Shown: one piece after another, positions 46,769 to 55,535 of the stretch | How the letters are laid out: every line of letters begins with the position of its first letter | How positions within the stretch are numbered: position 1 is the first letter of the stretch | Assembly: GCA_020633205.1 (NCBI GenBank) | Contig: JACKEB010000014.1 | Location: 310,001-374,000 of the forward strand | Direction: 5' to 3' | From: Polyangiaceae bacterium | GTDB taxonomy: Bacteria > Myxococcota_A > Polyangia > Polyangiales > Polyangiaceae | DNA length: 64,000 nt | Notes under the pieces: model-generated | What the model was told of the DNA's origin: nothing | The model's input: only the letters and a program-made list of their open reading frames with translations | Database searches by the model: none | Program-made: the position numbers and the translations under genes

Positions 46769-48075
46769 GACAATTACCGCGAGGTATCAAAGGCCGTTTG
46801 GGCTGGGGCGCGGGTATCGCGCTGGCCGTGCTTGCGGGTTGCTCTGCGGAAGAGACGGATCGCGCAGGTGGGCCGGCAGACGCGGGGGCAGATGGGGACG
46901 CGACGAACGTGGATGGCGCGGTAGACGCCGGCTTGAAAAGCCAGCGGCCTCCGCCGGATTGGGCGAGCGCGGATTTCATCGATGTTCACACGCACTGTGA
47001 GCTGATGTCTGACTGCGCAGGCGCGCGCTGTTGCGACACCAGTGGCCTCGCGTCTCTGGAAGGCTTGTACTCCGCTCGCGCGGTGCTCTTGAGCAACGAG
47101 TACTGGCTGATCAACGAAGATATTTACCCCGCGGAAGCGGTGAACTACTTCACGGGGCTGAACGAGACCGCTCGCGACACCGCAGCGAAGGAGCCCGAGG
47201 CGGTAGGCTTCTTTGCCGGGCTCCGTTGCTTGTATCAGCGGAAGGTAGATGAGAGCTGGGCCGAAGCCTGCAAGGCGGAAGCCCGGGATTGGGCGCGCCA
47301 GGGCGCGATTGGATTCAAAGATCACATTGGCAAGCAGTACGAGACCGGGGAAGCCGAAGGGGGCATGTTCATCGGTGGGTGGAATCGCTTCAACGGCTTC
47401 TGCGTTGTGCCCCAGGGCTCCCTCACCCCCAACTCCAGCTGCATGCAACAATCGACGGTGCACTACTTGGCGCTCGAGCCTGCTTGGCGAGAGGTCGTTC
47501 GCTACATCGTGGCGGAGCTGCGCCTGCCCATCGTCAGTCATGCGGCGTCCTACCAGGGGGCAACCACGACCTGCTATGACCCGGAGCTTGGGGCCATCGA
47601 CAACTGTGCGCTCGTGACGCGACGTCACCAGCAGTCCCTCGCGACCTGGCTCTCGAACGAAGTGGATAGCGCTGCCCGTCGCCGCTTCATCGTCGCGCAC
47701 ATGGGGTTCCTGACGGGGGAGCCTGCCGGTTTGGTTGCACTCCTGGACACTGGCGTCTCTGTGGACACCTCACGGTTGGATGCCTTCGCGGCGGCTGGCT
47801 GTCAGGCGCGGAGCCTCTTCGCGGCCTATCCGCAGCAGATCCTGTTCGGGACGGATCGTCGGGTGAGCCAGACTTGCTTGCCTGCGTCTTATTCCGCGTG
47901 GATGCACATCTTGCGTGGCCCAGCCGACCAAGCGCAGAGCTTCGACACCTGTCAGGGGACGATCGATGCGCGCGGCTTGGAGCTTGGAACACCGCAGGTC
48001 GCTGGTTGCCCGGATGTCCCTAGTGACGCCCTCACTCGTGTGCTCAAGCAGAACTTCCTCGAACTCTACGAGTAG
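46750..48075 (+). CDS. Amidohydrolase lipoprotein
   Basis: A 441-residue predicted lipoprotein with lipobox VLAGC (Cys31) and an Asp/Ala linker. The domain is a TIM-barrel metallo-hydrolase of the amidohydrolase_2 type: metal HxH in 'FIDVHTHCE', His in 'VSHAAS', His in 'VAHMGFL' and the catalytic Asp in 'LFGTDRR'. Being surface-anchored, it may degrade an external substrate. The start may be ATG 46750 or GTG 46762. It carries an iterated 12-mer copy at 47421. Confidence 0.85.
   Translation: MRDGVLGQLPRGIKGRLGWGAGIALAVLAGCSAEETDRAGGPADAGADGDATNVDGAVDAGLKSQRPPPDWASADFIDVHTHCELMSDCAGARCCDTSGLASLEGLYSARAVLLSNEYWLINEDIYPAEAVNYFTGLNETARDTAAKEPEAVGFFAGLRCLYQRKVDESWAEACKAEARDWARQGAIGFKDHIGKQYETGEAEGGMFIGGWNRFNGFCVVPQGSLTPNSSCMQQSTVHYLALEPAWREVVRYIVAELRLPIVSHAASYQGATTTCYDPELGAIDNCALVTRRHQQSLATWLSNEVDSAARRRFIVAHMGFLTGEPAGLVALLDTGVSVDTSRLDAFAAAGCQARSLFAAYPQQILFGTDRRVSQTCLPASYSAWMHILRGPADQAQSFDTCQGTIDARGLELGTPQVAGCPDVPSDALTRVLKQNFLELYE
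47421..47432 (+). repeat. Iterated 12-mer CCTCACCCCCAA
   Basis: An exact copy in the amidohydrolase gene, read as L-T-P-N in a probable loop. Confidence 0.7.
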
Positions 48076-48119
48076 CAATGACGTTGGGCCGTCTCGCTCT
48101 GCGACAGCTACCACGCGCG

Positions 48120-48797
48120 CTAGCGGCGCCGGCTCCACACGCCGGTGCATTCGGGCAACAGCGCGTCCTCGACAAGCTCTGCTTTGCTCTCGCCGAAGAA
48201 GAACTCAACCAGCTCACGCGCGCTTGCTGGTGAGTCGAAGCGATAATCCGTGCGGATTGGCTGGCAAACGAAGCCTCGTTCATTCTCGAGCCAGGCGTAG
48301 TACTCCGCTAGGTCTGCATTCGGTGGCTTCGGGGCGCGATGGCCGGTGCCTAACGTCTCCACGACGATCAGCGTTCCCCCAGGGCGGACTACCCTCGCGA
48401 GCTCATCGAGCCCTCGGCCAATCTCGGCTCGCCAGCTGTCGGGCTCCCAGTGCCGCAAATGGCCGAACACCCAACCGGCGACCCCAACATCCGCGCTGGC
48501 GTCTTCGACGGGGAGGGTCCTCGCATCCGCGAGGAACCAACTCGCCTCAGGGACGCGTTCTGAGCCCAGCTTGAGCATCGCCTCGGCGGCTTCTGTCGCC
48601 ACCACCCGCGCACCGGCGCTTACCAAGTGACGCGTGACTCGGCCGGTGCCGGCGCCGACCTCGATCACGTCCGTGTCGCGCAACGACACCAACGCGTTGA
48701 GGGTCGCTGGCAGCTGACCTTGGTGGTCTTCTGCTCGCACCAACCGATCGTATTGCGCCGCGTGGTCGCGGTAGATCTCTTCGTAGGTCAGTCGCAT
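48120..48797 (-). CDS. Class I SAM-dependent methyltransferase
   Basis: A 225-residue methyltransferase with motif I 'VIEVGAGTGRVT', an acidic loop 'VVATEAAEAM', motif 'WFLADARTLPV' and 'LARVVRPGGTLIVVET' after it. These mark a UbiE/Methyltransf_11-type small-molecule methyltransferase. The substrate is unknown. ATG 48797 is preferred. It follows the kinase gene on the same strand with 46 bases between. Confidence 0.9.
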   Translation of the reverse strand: MRLTYEEIYRDHAAQYDRLVRAEDHQGQLPATLNALVSLRDTDVIEVGAGTGRVTRHLVSAGARVVATEAAEAMLKLGSERVPEASWFLADARTLPVEDASADVGVAGWVFGHLRHWEPDSWRAEIGRGLDELARVVRPGGTLIVVETLGTGHRAPKPPNADLAEYYAWLENERGFVCQPIRTDYRFDSPASARELVEFFFGESKAELVEDALLPECTGVWSRRR

Positions 48798-48843
48798 CTT
48801 GGTCACTGTCTTAACGTGGAACGAACTCCGCGCGGTCCATCCT

Positions 48844-50439
48844 CTACTCATCGCTGACGGAGTAGGTGACCAGCGGGTAGCCCTTGTACTTCTTCTGGGG
48901 TTCGACCTGCAGCTTTAGCAAGCGGCCACGCGTGGCGACGTAGTGGGAGCCACGGCTTCCGATCCCTGCAGTCGACGTCAGCCAACAGCTGTCCAAACAG
49001 GTCAACGTGGCGTCCGCATCGGGCATCATCGCGGAGGGTTTTTCGTCCAGCCCGGTGTTGATGATCAGGCGTGGATTCGCTTTCACCAGGTCGAAGATCA
49101 CCCTGAGGTTACCTTTGCCCGGCAGCACGACCGAGCGCTCGGCCAGGGCTGGGTGGTTCGCCCCGTTCACGATCAAGGAGCAAGCAGGCGTGCAGGAGAT
49201 CTTCAGTCGGCGCTTTCGCTCCCCAGTGGACGCGGGCTTGCTCTCCCCTGACGTCGGCAACGCGTCGCGGGTGTTGGCTGCCGTGCTCCGCGTGTGACTC
49301 GCCTGGCGAGCCTTGCGACGCTGCAGGAAGACGCCGATCAACACACTCGCGACAATCAGACCGCCGACAAGCGCCCACACCCACTTGAGGTTGCGCTTGC
49401 GTTGGGGGGGCAGCGAAGCCGCGGGAAAGTTCGGCGCACCGTGCAGCCCTTGGGTTGCCGGCAACAGATTCTGGCTGCTCAAGTGGGTTTGTTGGGGGTG
49501 AGGAGCCACGCTCGGCGCTTGAGAAGCAGTCGCCGCCAGCGCGAGGCTCTCTGCTTCGGGTCGCGCCAGCAGTGCATCCAGCTCGGCAAATGCCTGGGCC
49601 GTGCTGGGGCGCTCATCGATCACTCGTGACGTGCAGCGCGCAAACCACGCGTCGAATCCGTGAGGTAACGGATGCTGCGCGCCGAACTCCTGCGCGCGGG
49701 TCGACGCGGGATCTTGAGGGTCGAAGATCACCTCGCGCATCAAGGCGGGGAGGCCTGTTTCGGGGCGGTTGGCGCTCCGCCAGTAGTGGCGCCCGGTGAA
49801 GGTGAAGAAGGCGACGAGCGCTGCGGCCCACACGTCGGTGTGCGGCCCGATGCGATTTCCAGCGTCCGTCTGCTCCGGGGCCATGTAGAGCGGAGTGCCA
49901 AGGGCCGCCGTGCTATCCGTGGTGCTCCCGAGGATCTTGGCGATGCCGAAATCCAGCACCTTCAGGCAAAACGGAGCATCGGTGGTGCGAGAGGTAGCGA
50001 CGAAGAGGTTCTCGGGCTTCAGATCGCGGTGCACGATGCCCTTCGCGTGGGCCTGTACGAGACCGTGCCCCAGCTGCGCAAAGAGTATCCGTGCGGTAGC
50101 AAACGGGGGCGGCCCTTGTTCGCGCAGCATGGCGTCCAAGGTGCGCCCTTCAAGGAACTCCATCACCAGCCACGGAGCGGATAGCTCCTCGTCGATTCCC
50201 GCTGCCAGTACCTGAACGACGTGGTCGCTGGCGATTTCAGCCGAGACACGCGCCTCACGCTGGAACCGTTCCCGGAGTTCTTGCTTCGCTAGCAGCGCTG
50301 GATGCATGAGCTTCAGCGCGCGTCGGCTACCGGTGCTGAGCTGGGTGGCAATGTAGACTTGCCCCATGGCTCCCTGACTGAGCCGCTGGACGATGCGGAA
50401 CTCCCCGCCAATTACGGTGCCGGCCGAGATCGAATCCAT
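48844..50439 (-). CDS. Single-pass Ser/Thr protein kinase
   Basis: A 531-residue PknB-type kinase: glycine loop 'LSQGAMGQVY' (20-29), Lys43, HRDLKPEN (137-144), DFG (163-165) and 'GTPLYMAPEQ'. After a low-complexity linker come one TM segment (about 352-376) and an extracytoplasmic PEGA-like beta domain with 'LKISCTPACSLIVNG', a likely sensor. Its start overlaps the end of the transglutaminase-like gene by 28 bases, implying co-transcription. Confidence 0.93.
   Translation of the reverse strand: MDSISAGTVIGGEFRIVQRLSQGAMGQVYIATQLSTGSRRALKLMHPALLAKQELRERFQREARVSAEIASDHVVQVLAAGIDEELSAPWLVMEFLEGRTLDAMLREQGPPPFATARILFAQLGHGLVQAHAKGIVHRDLKPENLFVATSRTTDAPFCLKVLDFGIAKILGSTTDSTAALGTPLYMAPEQTDAGNRIGPHTDVWAAALVAFFTFTGRHYWRSANRPETGLPALMREVIFDPQDPASTRAQEFGAQHPLPHGFDAWFARCTSRVIDERPSTAQAFAELDALLARPEAESLALAATASQAPSVAPHPQQTHLSSQNLLPATQGLHGAPNFPAASLPPQRKRNLKWVWALVGGLIVASVLIGVFLQRRKARQASHTRSTAANTRDALPTSGESKPASTGERKRRLKISCTPACSLIVNGANHPALAERSVVLPGKGNLRVIFDLVKANPRLIINTGLDEKPSAMMPDADATLTCLDSCWLTSTAGIGSRGSHYVATRGRLLKLQVEPQKKYKGYPLVTYSVSDE
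49492..49503 (-). repeat. Iterated 12-mer CCTCACCCCCAA
   Basis: An exact copy inside the disordered linker of the kinase, read as P-H-P-Q. Confidence 0.7.
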
Positions 50440-51182
50440 CCACCTTCAGGGTAGCGGCAGAGACCCGGAGAGTCCGTGCTTTTTCTCGCTGCGCCTCTTC
50501 GTAGCTGCCTCACTCGCCGGTTCATCAGGTGGCGTATCCCGTACGCGAACAGCCAGCGCTGGAGGCCGCTGAGGTTCCCACCGTGGGCTCGGTAGAAGGC
50601 GTCTGGATCGTCGAAGACTCCAAGGTCTGCGTTGACGCCGGTGCGCTGGATGAAGGTGTCGACTCCGCTCCACTCCACGCCGGGTGCTTCCAGTTGCGTG
50701 GTGCCCGCCCCATAGCCCAGGAATTCTCCCGAGCCGAACTGAGCCTGCAACGAGCTAAGGTACTCTTCGTCGAGGATCACGCCTTCCAGGGCACGCCAGC
50801 CACGGAAGTCCACTTCCACCCAGCTGTGGACGATGCTCTCGGGTGCGATCGGGTAGAACGCCGCAGGCACTACGCCGCGCTGCAGAGACTTGTGGATTGT
50901 TGCTCCGTGGAAACGGCAGGGGACTCCGCTGCCCCGGAGTAGCGCCATCAGCAAGCTCGACTTGGTGTTGCATTGACCGTATCCATCAGCCAGCACGCGG
51001 GAAGCGGGCACATCGTCCGCGATGTTGTAGCCGAAGGCGATCTCGTTCCGCACGAAGTCGTAGACCGCGCCGATGCGCTCGAACTCGGGCAGTGAGCGCC
51101 AGCCGCGGCTCGCGATCAAGGATTGGATGGCGGGATGTTGGTGATCGAGCAGCGGGGTTGCACCGAGTAGATGGTCTTGCAT
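50412..51182 (-). CDS. Transglutaminase-like protein
   Basis: A 256-residue protein with a transglutaminase core: Cys71 in 'DGYGQCNTKSSLLMALLR', His119 in 'IVHSWVEVDFRGW' and an Asp (probably 138) in 'EGVILDEE'. It is predicted to be a cytosolic cysteine protease or amidase fold; there is no signal peptide. The gene precedes the kinase on the same strand and overlaps it by 28 bases, so the two may act together. The substrate is unknown. Confidence 0.85.
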   Translation of the reverse strand: MQDHLLGATPLLDHQHPAIQSLIASRGWRSLPEFERIGAVYDFVRNEIAFGYNIADDVPASRVLADGYGQCNTKSSLLMALLRGSGVPCRFHGATIHKSLQRGVVPAAFYPIAPESIVHSWVEVDFRGWRALEGVILDEEYLSSLQAQFGSGEFLGYGAGTTQLEAPGVEWSGVDTFIQRTGVNADLGVFDDPDAFYRAHGGNLSGLQRWLFAYGIRHLMNRRVRQLRRGAARKSTDSPGLCRYPEGGWIRSRPAP

Positions 51183-51228
51183 GCCCTGAACTTGGTGAGT
51201 CGCGCGCCGCTCGGCTTGAACGTTGCGG

Positions 51229-51966
51229 TCAGCCTGAGTCGATCAACTCGAGTTCCGACAACACGCTGGAGGGTGGCAGCCCGAAGAGTCCACGGAAGGT
51301 GCGGGTGAAGTGCGCGCTATCGCTGAATCCAGCGGCGTGGGCGGCATGGGTCATCGATGTCGGGCCACCGTTGGCCGCTAGGCGCGCCGCGAGCTGAACA
51401 CGCATCCACAACACCCAGCGGCGGAAGGGTAAGCCAACTTCTTGAGTGAAGCGGTGCGTGAGCGTGGTCGGAGCAAGGTCCGCCGCCTGCGCTGCTTCGG
51501 GCAATCTCGGCACCTCTGGTAATCGATGCAGCACCAATTCCTGTGCGCGCCGGATCGGTTCCGAGGGCGGAGCGGCGGGCCGCGACGGAAGCGCGAGGGC
51601 TTCGAGCAAGTGTGCGCTCCAAGCTGGGAAGTCCCGGGGTGATTGCGGCGGCGTCTGCGCTAAATGCCTCGCGGAAATATTGGTCGCGACCTGCGGACCC
51701 AGGGCGTTCAGCGCCGCAGTGGGCTCCAGGAAGGCAAGCAGCACGCGGCCACGGCAGTCGACGCTGTGGCGGGCGTTACTTGGAATGAGCATCGCCTCGC
51801 CCTGCAGCGTGCGGCCATCGATGCTTGCCTGGAGCGGTTCGTCGAGGGCCCAGGCGAGTTGCACCGCATGATGGCGATGGGCCTGAGCTCGGCTGCCAAT
51901 GCCGAAAAACACCCAGAGACCTGGTTGAAACCAAAGGCGTCCGGCCCATCGCGTGTTGCTGCTCAT
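51229..51966 (-). CDS. AraC-family transcriptional regulator
   Basis: A 245-residue regulator with an N-terminal cupin-like domain (residues 10-110, 'AHRHHAVQLAWALDEP') and a C-terminal AraC double HTH (about 145-240, 'AAHAAGFSDSAHFTRTFRGLFGLPPS'). The cognate gene is not obvious; the divergent lipoprotein at 52045 is the nearest candidate. Confidence 0.92.
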   Translation of the reverse strand: MSSNTRWAGRLWFQPGLWVFFGIGSRAQAHRHHAVQLAWALDEPLQASIDGRTLQGEAMLIPSNARHSVDCRGRVLLAFLEPTAALNALGPQVATNISARHLAQTPPQSPRDFPAWSAHLLEALALPSRPAAPPSEPIRRAQELVLHRLPEVPRLPEAAQAADLAPTTLTHRFTQEVGLPFRRWVLWMRVQLAARLAANGGPTSMTHAAHAAGFSDSAHFTRTFRGLFGLPPSSVLSELELIDSG

Positions 51967-52044
51967 GTGGATGCCGGGGTTTGCTCCGCCAGAGGAGGTG
52001 CTGCGCCGGAGGAGGTGTTACCAACCCCGAGCGTAATACGGGTG

Positions 52045-52665
52045 ATGGGCGTCCGCATGCTCTCGGCTTTGGCGCTACTCGGGGCCTGTGGCTGTACCTC
52101 CTGGACCACAGTGCACGCTGGCTACGCGGAAGTGGCTGGGGATCGCAAGCCGCTTTATGCCGTTGAGACGCGCCGCGTAGTCGGCGGGAAGATTGACTCG
52201 ACCAGCGCAGTGGGCGGCTTTCGAGTCGACGGCAACGGAGAGCAGCTCGACGTCGAGTTGCATGCTGGCGTGGAGCGCGCGCTGTTCCTCTCAGAGCGCT
52301 GGATGCTGATCCCGTCGTTCACCGTGGACGCCGTGCGAGTGTCGCGCTTGGAGTCTCGGTGGTTCGTCGGGACTCACAGTCCTGCCCTCGGGCTGGAGTG
52401 GCTGTACTGGTTCGAGGTGCAGCGACGTCGTCGTAGCGATACTGGCGTGCTTGGCTGCATGGGAGGCGCCATCGGCTATGACTGCCCCCGCTGTGAGGTG
52501 GAAGACGTCAACCGCCGCGGCTTCGGTCTGCGCATCGAGGGGAGCTACGATCTGCGCTACTCAGATGCCTTTCCCAAGTACAACGACTGGTCCTTGTGGG
52601 CGCTGATCGGCTTCAGTGAGGCGGAGAGCACTCGCGAGAAGGACAGCTGCGCGCCGAAGAACTAG
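52045..52665 (+). CDS. Lipoprotein, unknown
   Basis: A 206-residue predicted lipoprotein with lipobox LLGAC (Cys15), then a beta-rich domain ending 'SCAPKN'. The start may be ATG 52045 or GTG 52042. It overlaps the stop of a minus-strand remnant by four bases (shared CTAG at 52662-52665). No family is recognised. A barrel-like strand pattern ('GFGLRIEGSYDLRYSDAF') is seen. Confidence 0.65.
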   Translation: MGVRMLSALALLGACGCTSWTTVHAGYAEVAGDRKPLYAVETRRVVGGKIDSTSAVGGFRVDGNGEQLDVELHAGVERALFLSERWMLIPSFTVDAVRVSRLESRWFVGTHSPALGLEWLYWFEVQRRRRSDTGVLGCMGGAIGYDCPRCEVEDVNRRGFGLRIEGSYDLRYSDAFPKYNDWSLWALIGFSEAESTREKDSCAPKN

Positions 52666-52901
52666 GCACTCGCTGGGACCAAGTAGTGTTTCCGTGAGAA
52701 AACAAGCATCGCCAGCGGCCAGGCGACGAGGAACAGGTTGCTCGCCCCGCTGAGGCCGGTGACACTCGCCAGCAAGTCGAGGGGCAGGAAGGACCAGTTC
52801 CAAGCCACGATGTTCGGATCGGTGTAGTCGCGAAACAGCCAGTCCGCGGGCACCTTGAGGAGGCCAAGCGCCATCGCTCCGCTGAGGCCCCAGTAGAGCA
52901 A
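52662..52901 (-). pseudogene. DUF5360-like fragment
   Basis: The 79-residue frame has 'FLLYWG' and 'WLFRDYTDPNIVAWNWSFLPLDLLASVTGL', which resembles DUF5360-type four-TM membrane proteins (usually about 125 residues). Only a TTG start is available, directly after the stop of the Hsp70 gene, and both the first TM helix and the C-terminal part appear to be missing. It is probably a truncated gene or a small membrane protein of altered function. Confidence 0.5.
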
Positions 52902-52912
52902 GAAGCTAGCAA

Positions 52913-54727
52913 CTACTCACGCACGTTCAGCTCGAGCTTCCAGCGCTCGTCCGGCTCGTTGGGCTCCAGCGGAACCGCTTCCAGAAGTAGCGTTCCGATG
53001 GCGGTGACGGATGCATTCAGGCGCACCGGCACGAGATCGCCCTCGAGGCGACCCTCTGCGGGAAGGGTAATTTCCACGGGGGCAAGCTCCTCGAGTTCTT
53101 CATCGGACCAGTCCTCGAGTTCCGCTCCGGGCGCATCTTCCCGCCGCACCGAGCTGCCAAAGAAGCGGAAGCGCACGGGCTCGCCCACGACCACTGCCAG
53201 CTCCTGGGGCGGTAGCTCGGCGTCAGTGCCCTCTTCCATGCCGAAAGGTGCGACACACAGCGCGCTGATCGGCGGCTCCATGCCTGGCACTGCGGGGACC
53301 GGCGCCTCGATGCCGACGTAGTAGGCGCGCGCCGTTCCCCCGCGGATACGCAGGCCCTTGCCGCGCCGCACCTCGCCGTAGTACGCGGCGCCGCGCGCCA
53401 CCGCGAGATCCAGATCGCTGCCGGGTAGCTCGGTGGGCGCGGGGGCGCCATCCGCGGTGACCCAAGCGGCCAGTGTCTCGAGCACGCGCTGCTTGACCAG
53501 CTCCGCCTTGAGCACGCCACCGTTGAACAGCACTCGCGTGGGGTGAAGCAACGTGCCCTTGATGGTGTCACCCTTGAGCTTGCTCGTGGCGCCAGCCTGG
53601 CGAGCCAGGAAGGCGGCGAGGTGCTTGGTGATTGCGGGGTCCGCGGCGTAGGGCAAGCCCACCTGCGTCAGGCCGACGCGGGCGCGGGTCGCGGGCTTTG
53701 CGTTGCCGGGCACCGCCGGGAAGAAGCCATCCACGATGACCGCGCGAACCTCCTCGCGCGTCAGCTCCGTCTTCAGCGAACCACCGAGCAACTGGGAGCC
53801 TCGGCTGGGGACGACTACCGGCAGCTTGTCGAGTTGCTCGTCGCTCAGCAGTCGCTCTTTTGCCGCGCGGCAAGCGTGCGTGAGGGCGCCGAGCTGCCAG
53901 CGGTCCAGCTTCTTGCCGTCGCCCTCGAGCTTCACGCGCAAGGTGTGGGCAAGGGCGAGGTCCATGTTGTCGCCGCCGAGCAGGATGTGATCGCCAACCG
54001 CGACGCGGTGGAGCTCGAGGTTACCGTCGCTCTCCAGAGCAACGATGGCGGAGAAGTCCGTGGTGCCGCCCCCGATGTCGACCACCAGGATCACGTCGCC
54101 GACCTTCAGCTCCTTGCGCCAGTCGTCTCCCATCGCCTCGAGCCAGGCGTAGAGCGCAGCTTGAGGCTCCTCCAGCAAGCTGACGTTTTCGAAGCCCGCG
54201 GCGTAGGCCGCTTCGACCGTCAGATCGCGCGCTGCGGCGTCAAAAGAAGCGGGAACGGCGAGCACTACGTCTTGCTCGGCCAGGGCAGGGCGCTCCTCCC
54301 CAGCGTGCTGCCAGCTCTCCGCGAGGTGATCCAGATATTTCCACGCGGCTTCAACCGGGGAGATCTTTTCGATGTCCTCGGCGGCATTCAACGGCAGCAC
54401 CGCCGCACGCCGGTCGATGCCGGTGTGACTGAGCCAGCTCTTCGCGCTCGAGATCACGCGCCCAGGAGCTTCAGCGCCACGTTCCCTCGCTAGCTCACCG
54501 ACGCAAAAGCTCCGCTCGTCATCCCACGGCAAGGCGAGGGCACCTTCGCTCTCGTGTGCGAAGTAGACGAAGCTCGGCAGCAGCGTGCGGCTCTCCACGC
54601 TGCCGCGCGTGACGAGCTGTGAGATGCCCTGGACGGCGGGTCCTTTGGCTTCGCCCTCGCTGTCTACGACGGCCAGGGCGCTGTGCGTCGTGCCGAGGTC
54701 GATGCCGACGACGAAGCGGCTCGTCAT
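52913..54727 (-). CDS. Hsp70-like chaperone (non-canonical)
   Basis: A 604-residue Hsp70-family protein with 'VGIDLGTTHSALAVV', 'LVVDIGGGTTDFSA' and 'LLEEPQAALYAWLEAM'. ATG 54727 gives the canonical start. Relative to DnaK the substrate-binding region is divergent, ending 'RWKLELNVRE' without a DnaK-type lid tail. It shares distinctive segments with the Hsp70-DUF3731 protein ('SSAKSWLSHTGIDRRAAVLP'). The DUF2760 gene overlaps its start by ATGA, so both are made together. Confidence 0.92.
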   Translation of the reverse strand: MTSRFVVGIDLGTTHSALAVVDSEGEAKGPAVQGISQLVTRGSVESRTLLPSFVYFAHESEGALALPWDDERSFCVGELARERGAEAPGRVISSAKSWLSHTGIDRRAAVLPLNAAEDIEKISPVEAAWKYLDHLAESWQHAGEERPALAEQDVVLAVPASFDAAARDLTVEAAYAAGFENVSLLEEPQAALYAWLEAMGDDWRKELKVGDVILVVDIGGGTTDFSAIVALESDGNLELHRVAVGDHILLGGDNMDLALAHTLRVKLEGDGKKLDRWQLGALTHACRAAKERLLSDEQLDKLPVVVPSRGSQLLGGSLKTELTREEVRAVIVDGFFPAVPGNAKPATRARVGLTQVGLPYAADPAITKHLAAFLARQAGATSKLKGDTIKGTLLHPTRVLFNGGVLKAELVKQRVLETLAAWVTADGAPAPTELPGSDLDLAVARGAAYYGEVRRGKGLRIRGGTARAYYVGIEAPVPAVPGMEPPISALCVAPFGMEEGTDAELPPQELAVVVGEPVRFRFFGSSVRREDAPGAELEDWSDEELEELAPVEITLPAEGRLEGDLVPVRLNASVTAIGTLLLEAVPLEPNEPDERWKLELNVRE

Positions 54728-55371
54728 AGCTCGACTTCCGCCTGGGCCAGCACCTTCGGATCGTGCTCGGGGAGCAGCGCGGGTAGCTCCGCGCGAGTTG
54801 CCTTCCAACCCTTGTGGCGCAACGTGCCGCTGTACGGTGCCTTGCCGGAGACATTGCCGGTGAGCTTGACGGCCTTCGCGTCGTAGCCTTCTTCCAAGGT
54901 GACCTTCGCGCCTTCTTCTTCCGTGCGGATTGCTTCGAGATCGAGGTGCTTCTCCAGGCTCTGCTTGCAGCCGTCGTGGATCACGCGGGCGGCGCCGCCC
55001 ACCTCTGCGTCGTCAAAGCTCGCGATGTCTTGCTGTAGGAAGTCGACGAAGCGACCTTCTTTCTGCAACAGGCCAAGCAGCCACAACGCGCCGTCGGCGC
55101 GCGCGTCGCCCGCAACGCTTGCCTCGCTCTTCAGCGCCTTGAGCTCCGCCTCGAGCTCGTGAATACGCCGCTCGTCCTTGCCGAGCTTGTTCTCCAGCTC
55201 GGCTTGGGTGTCGGCTTCGACCACCGCGTCTGGCAACGCCTTCGGTGGATGCAGGTTGTTGATGCGCTTGGCGTAGAACCCGTCGAAGAGGATCTTGAAG
55301 AAGACGATGTACGCCAACCAAAACCGCGTGAAGAAGCCGAGGGGTGATTCGTTGGGATCCTGTTCGCTCAC
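54724..55371 (-). CDS. DUF2760 protein, partner of Hsp70
   Basis: A 215-residue protein starting at GTG 55371: a short membrane-prone N-terminus ('FWLAYIVFFKILFDGFYAKRI', residues 17-38), a coiled coil (about 60-90) and a C-terminal domain with 'DFLQQDIASFDDAEVGGAARVIHDGCKQSLEKHL', as in DUF2760. DUF2760 genes are known to accompany non-canonical Hsp70 genes. It overlaps the Hsp70 start by four bases. It may anchor or modulate the chaperone at the membrane. Confidence 0.9.
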   Translation of the reverse strand: MSEQDPNESPLGFFTRFWLAYIVFFKILFDGFYAKRINNLHPPKALPDAVVEADTQAELENKLGKDERRIHELEAELKALKSEASVAGDARADGALWLLGLLQKEGRFVDFLQQDIASFDDAEVGGAARVIHDGCKQSLEKHLDLEAIRTEEEGAKVTLEEGYDAKAVKLTGNVSGKAPYSGTLRHKGWKATRAELPALLPEHDPKVLAQAEVEL

Positions 55372-55535
55372 GGCGGGAGTTCTGGCCCGATCTCGCCCCG
55401 GATGGCCACACTTTTCGCGCGCATCGTGAACAGTCTCTCGGGCGGCGCCGCGGAGCGCCTTCTGGCGCGACAAACCGCGATTGTTGCGCCAAGCGTAGCT
55501 GCTAGGTGCCGCGTTTTCGCCTACGCTCGCGGGCG

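Noticed and set aside
46774..47700. A 308-codon open frame antisense to the amidohydrolase
   Set aside because: Shadow of a clear metallo-hydrolase gene.
53543..54493. A 316-codon open frame antisense to Hsp70
   Set aside because: Shadow of the Hsp70 ATPase domain.
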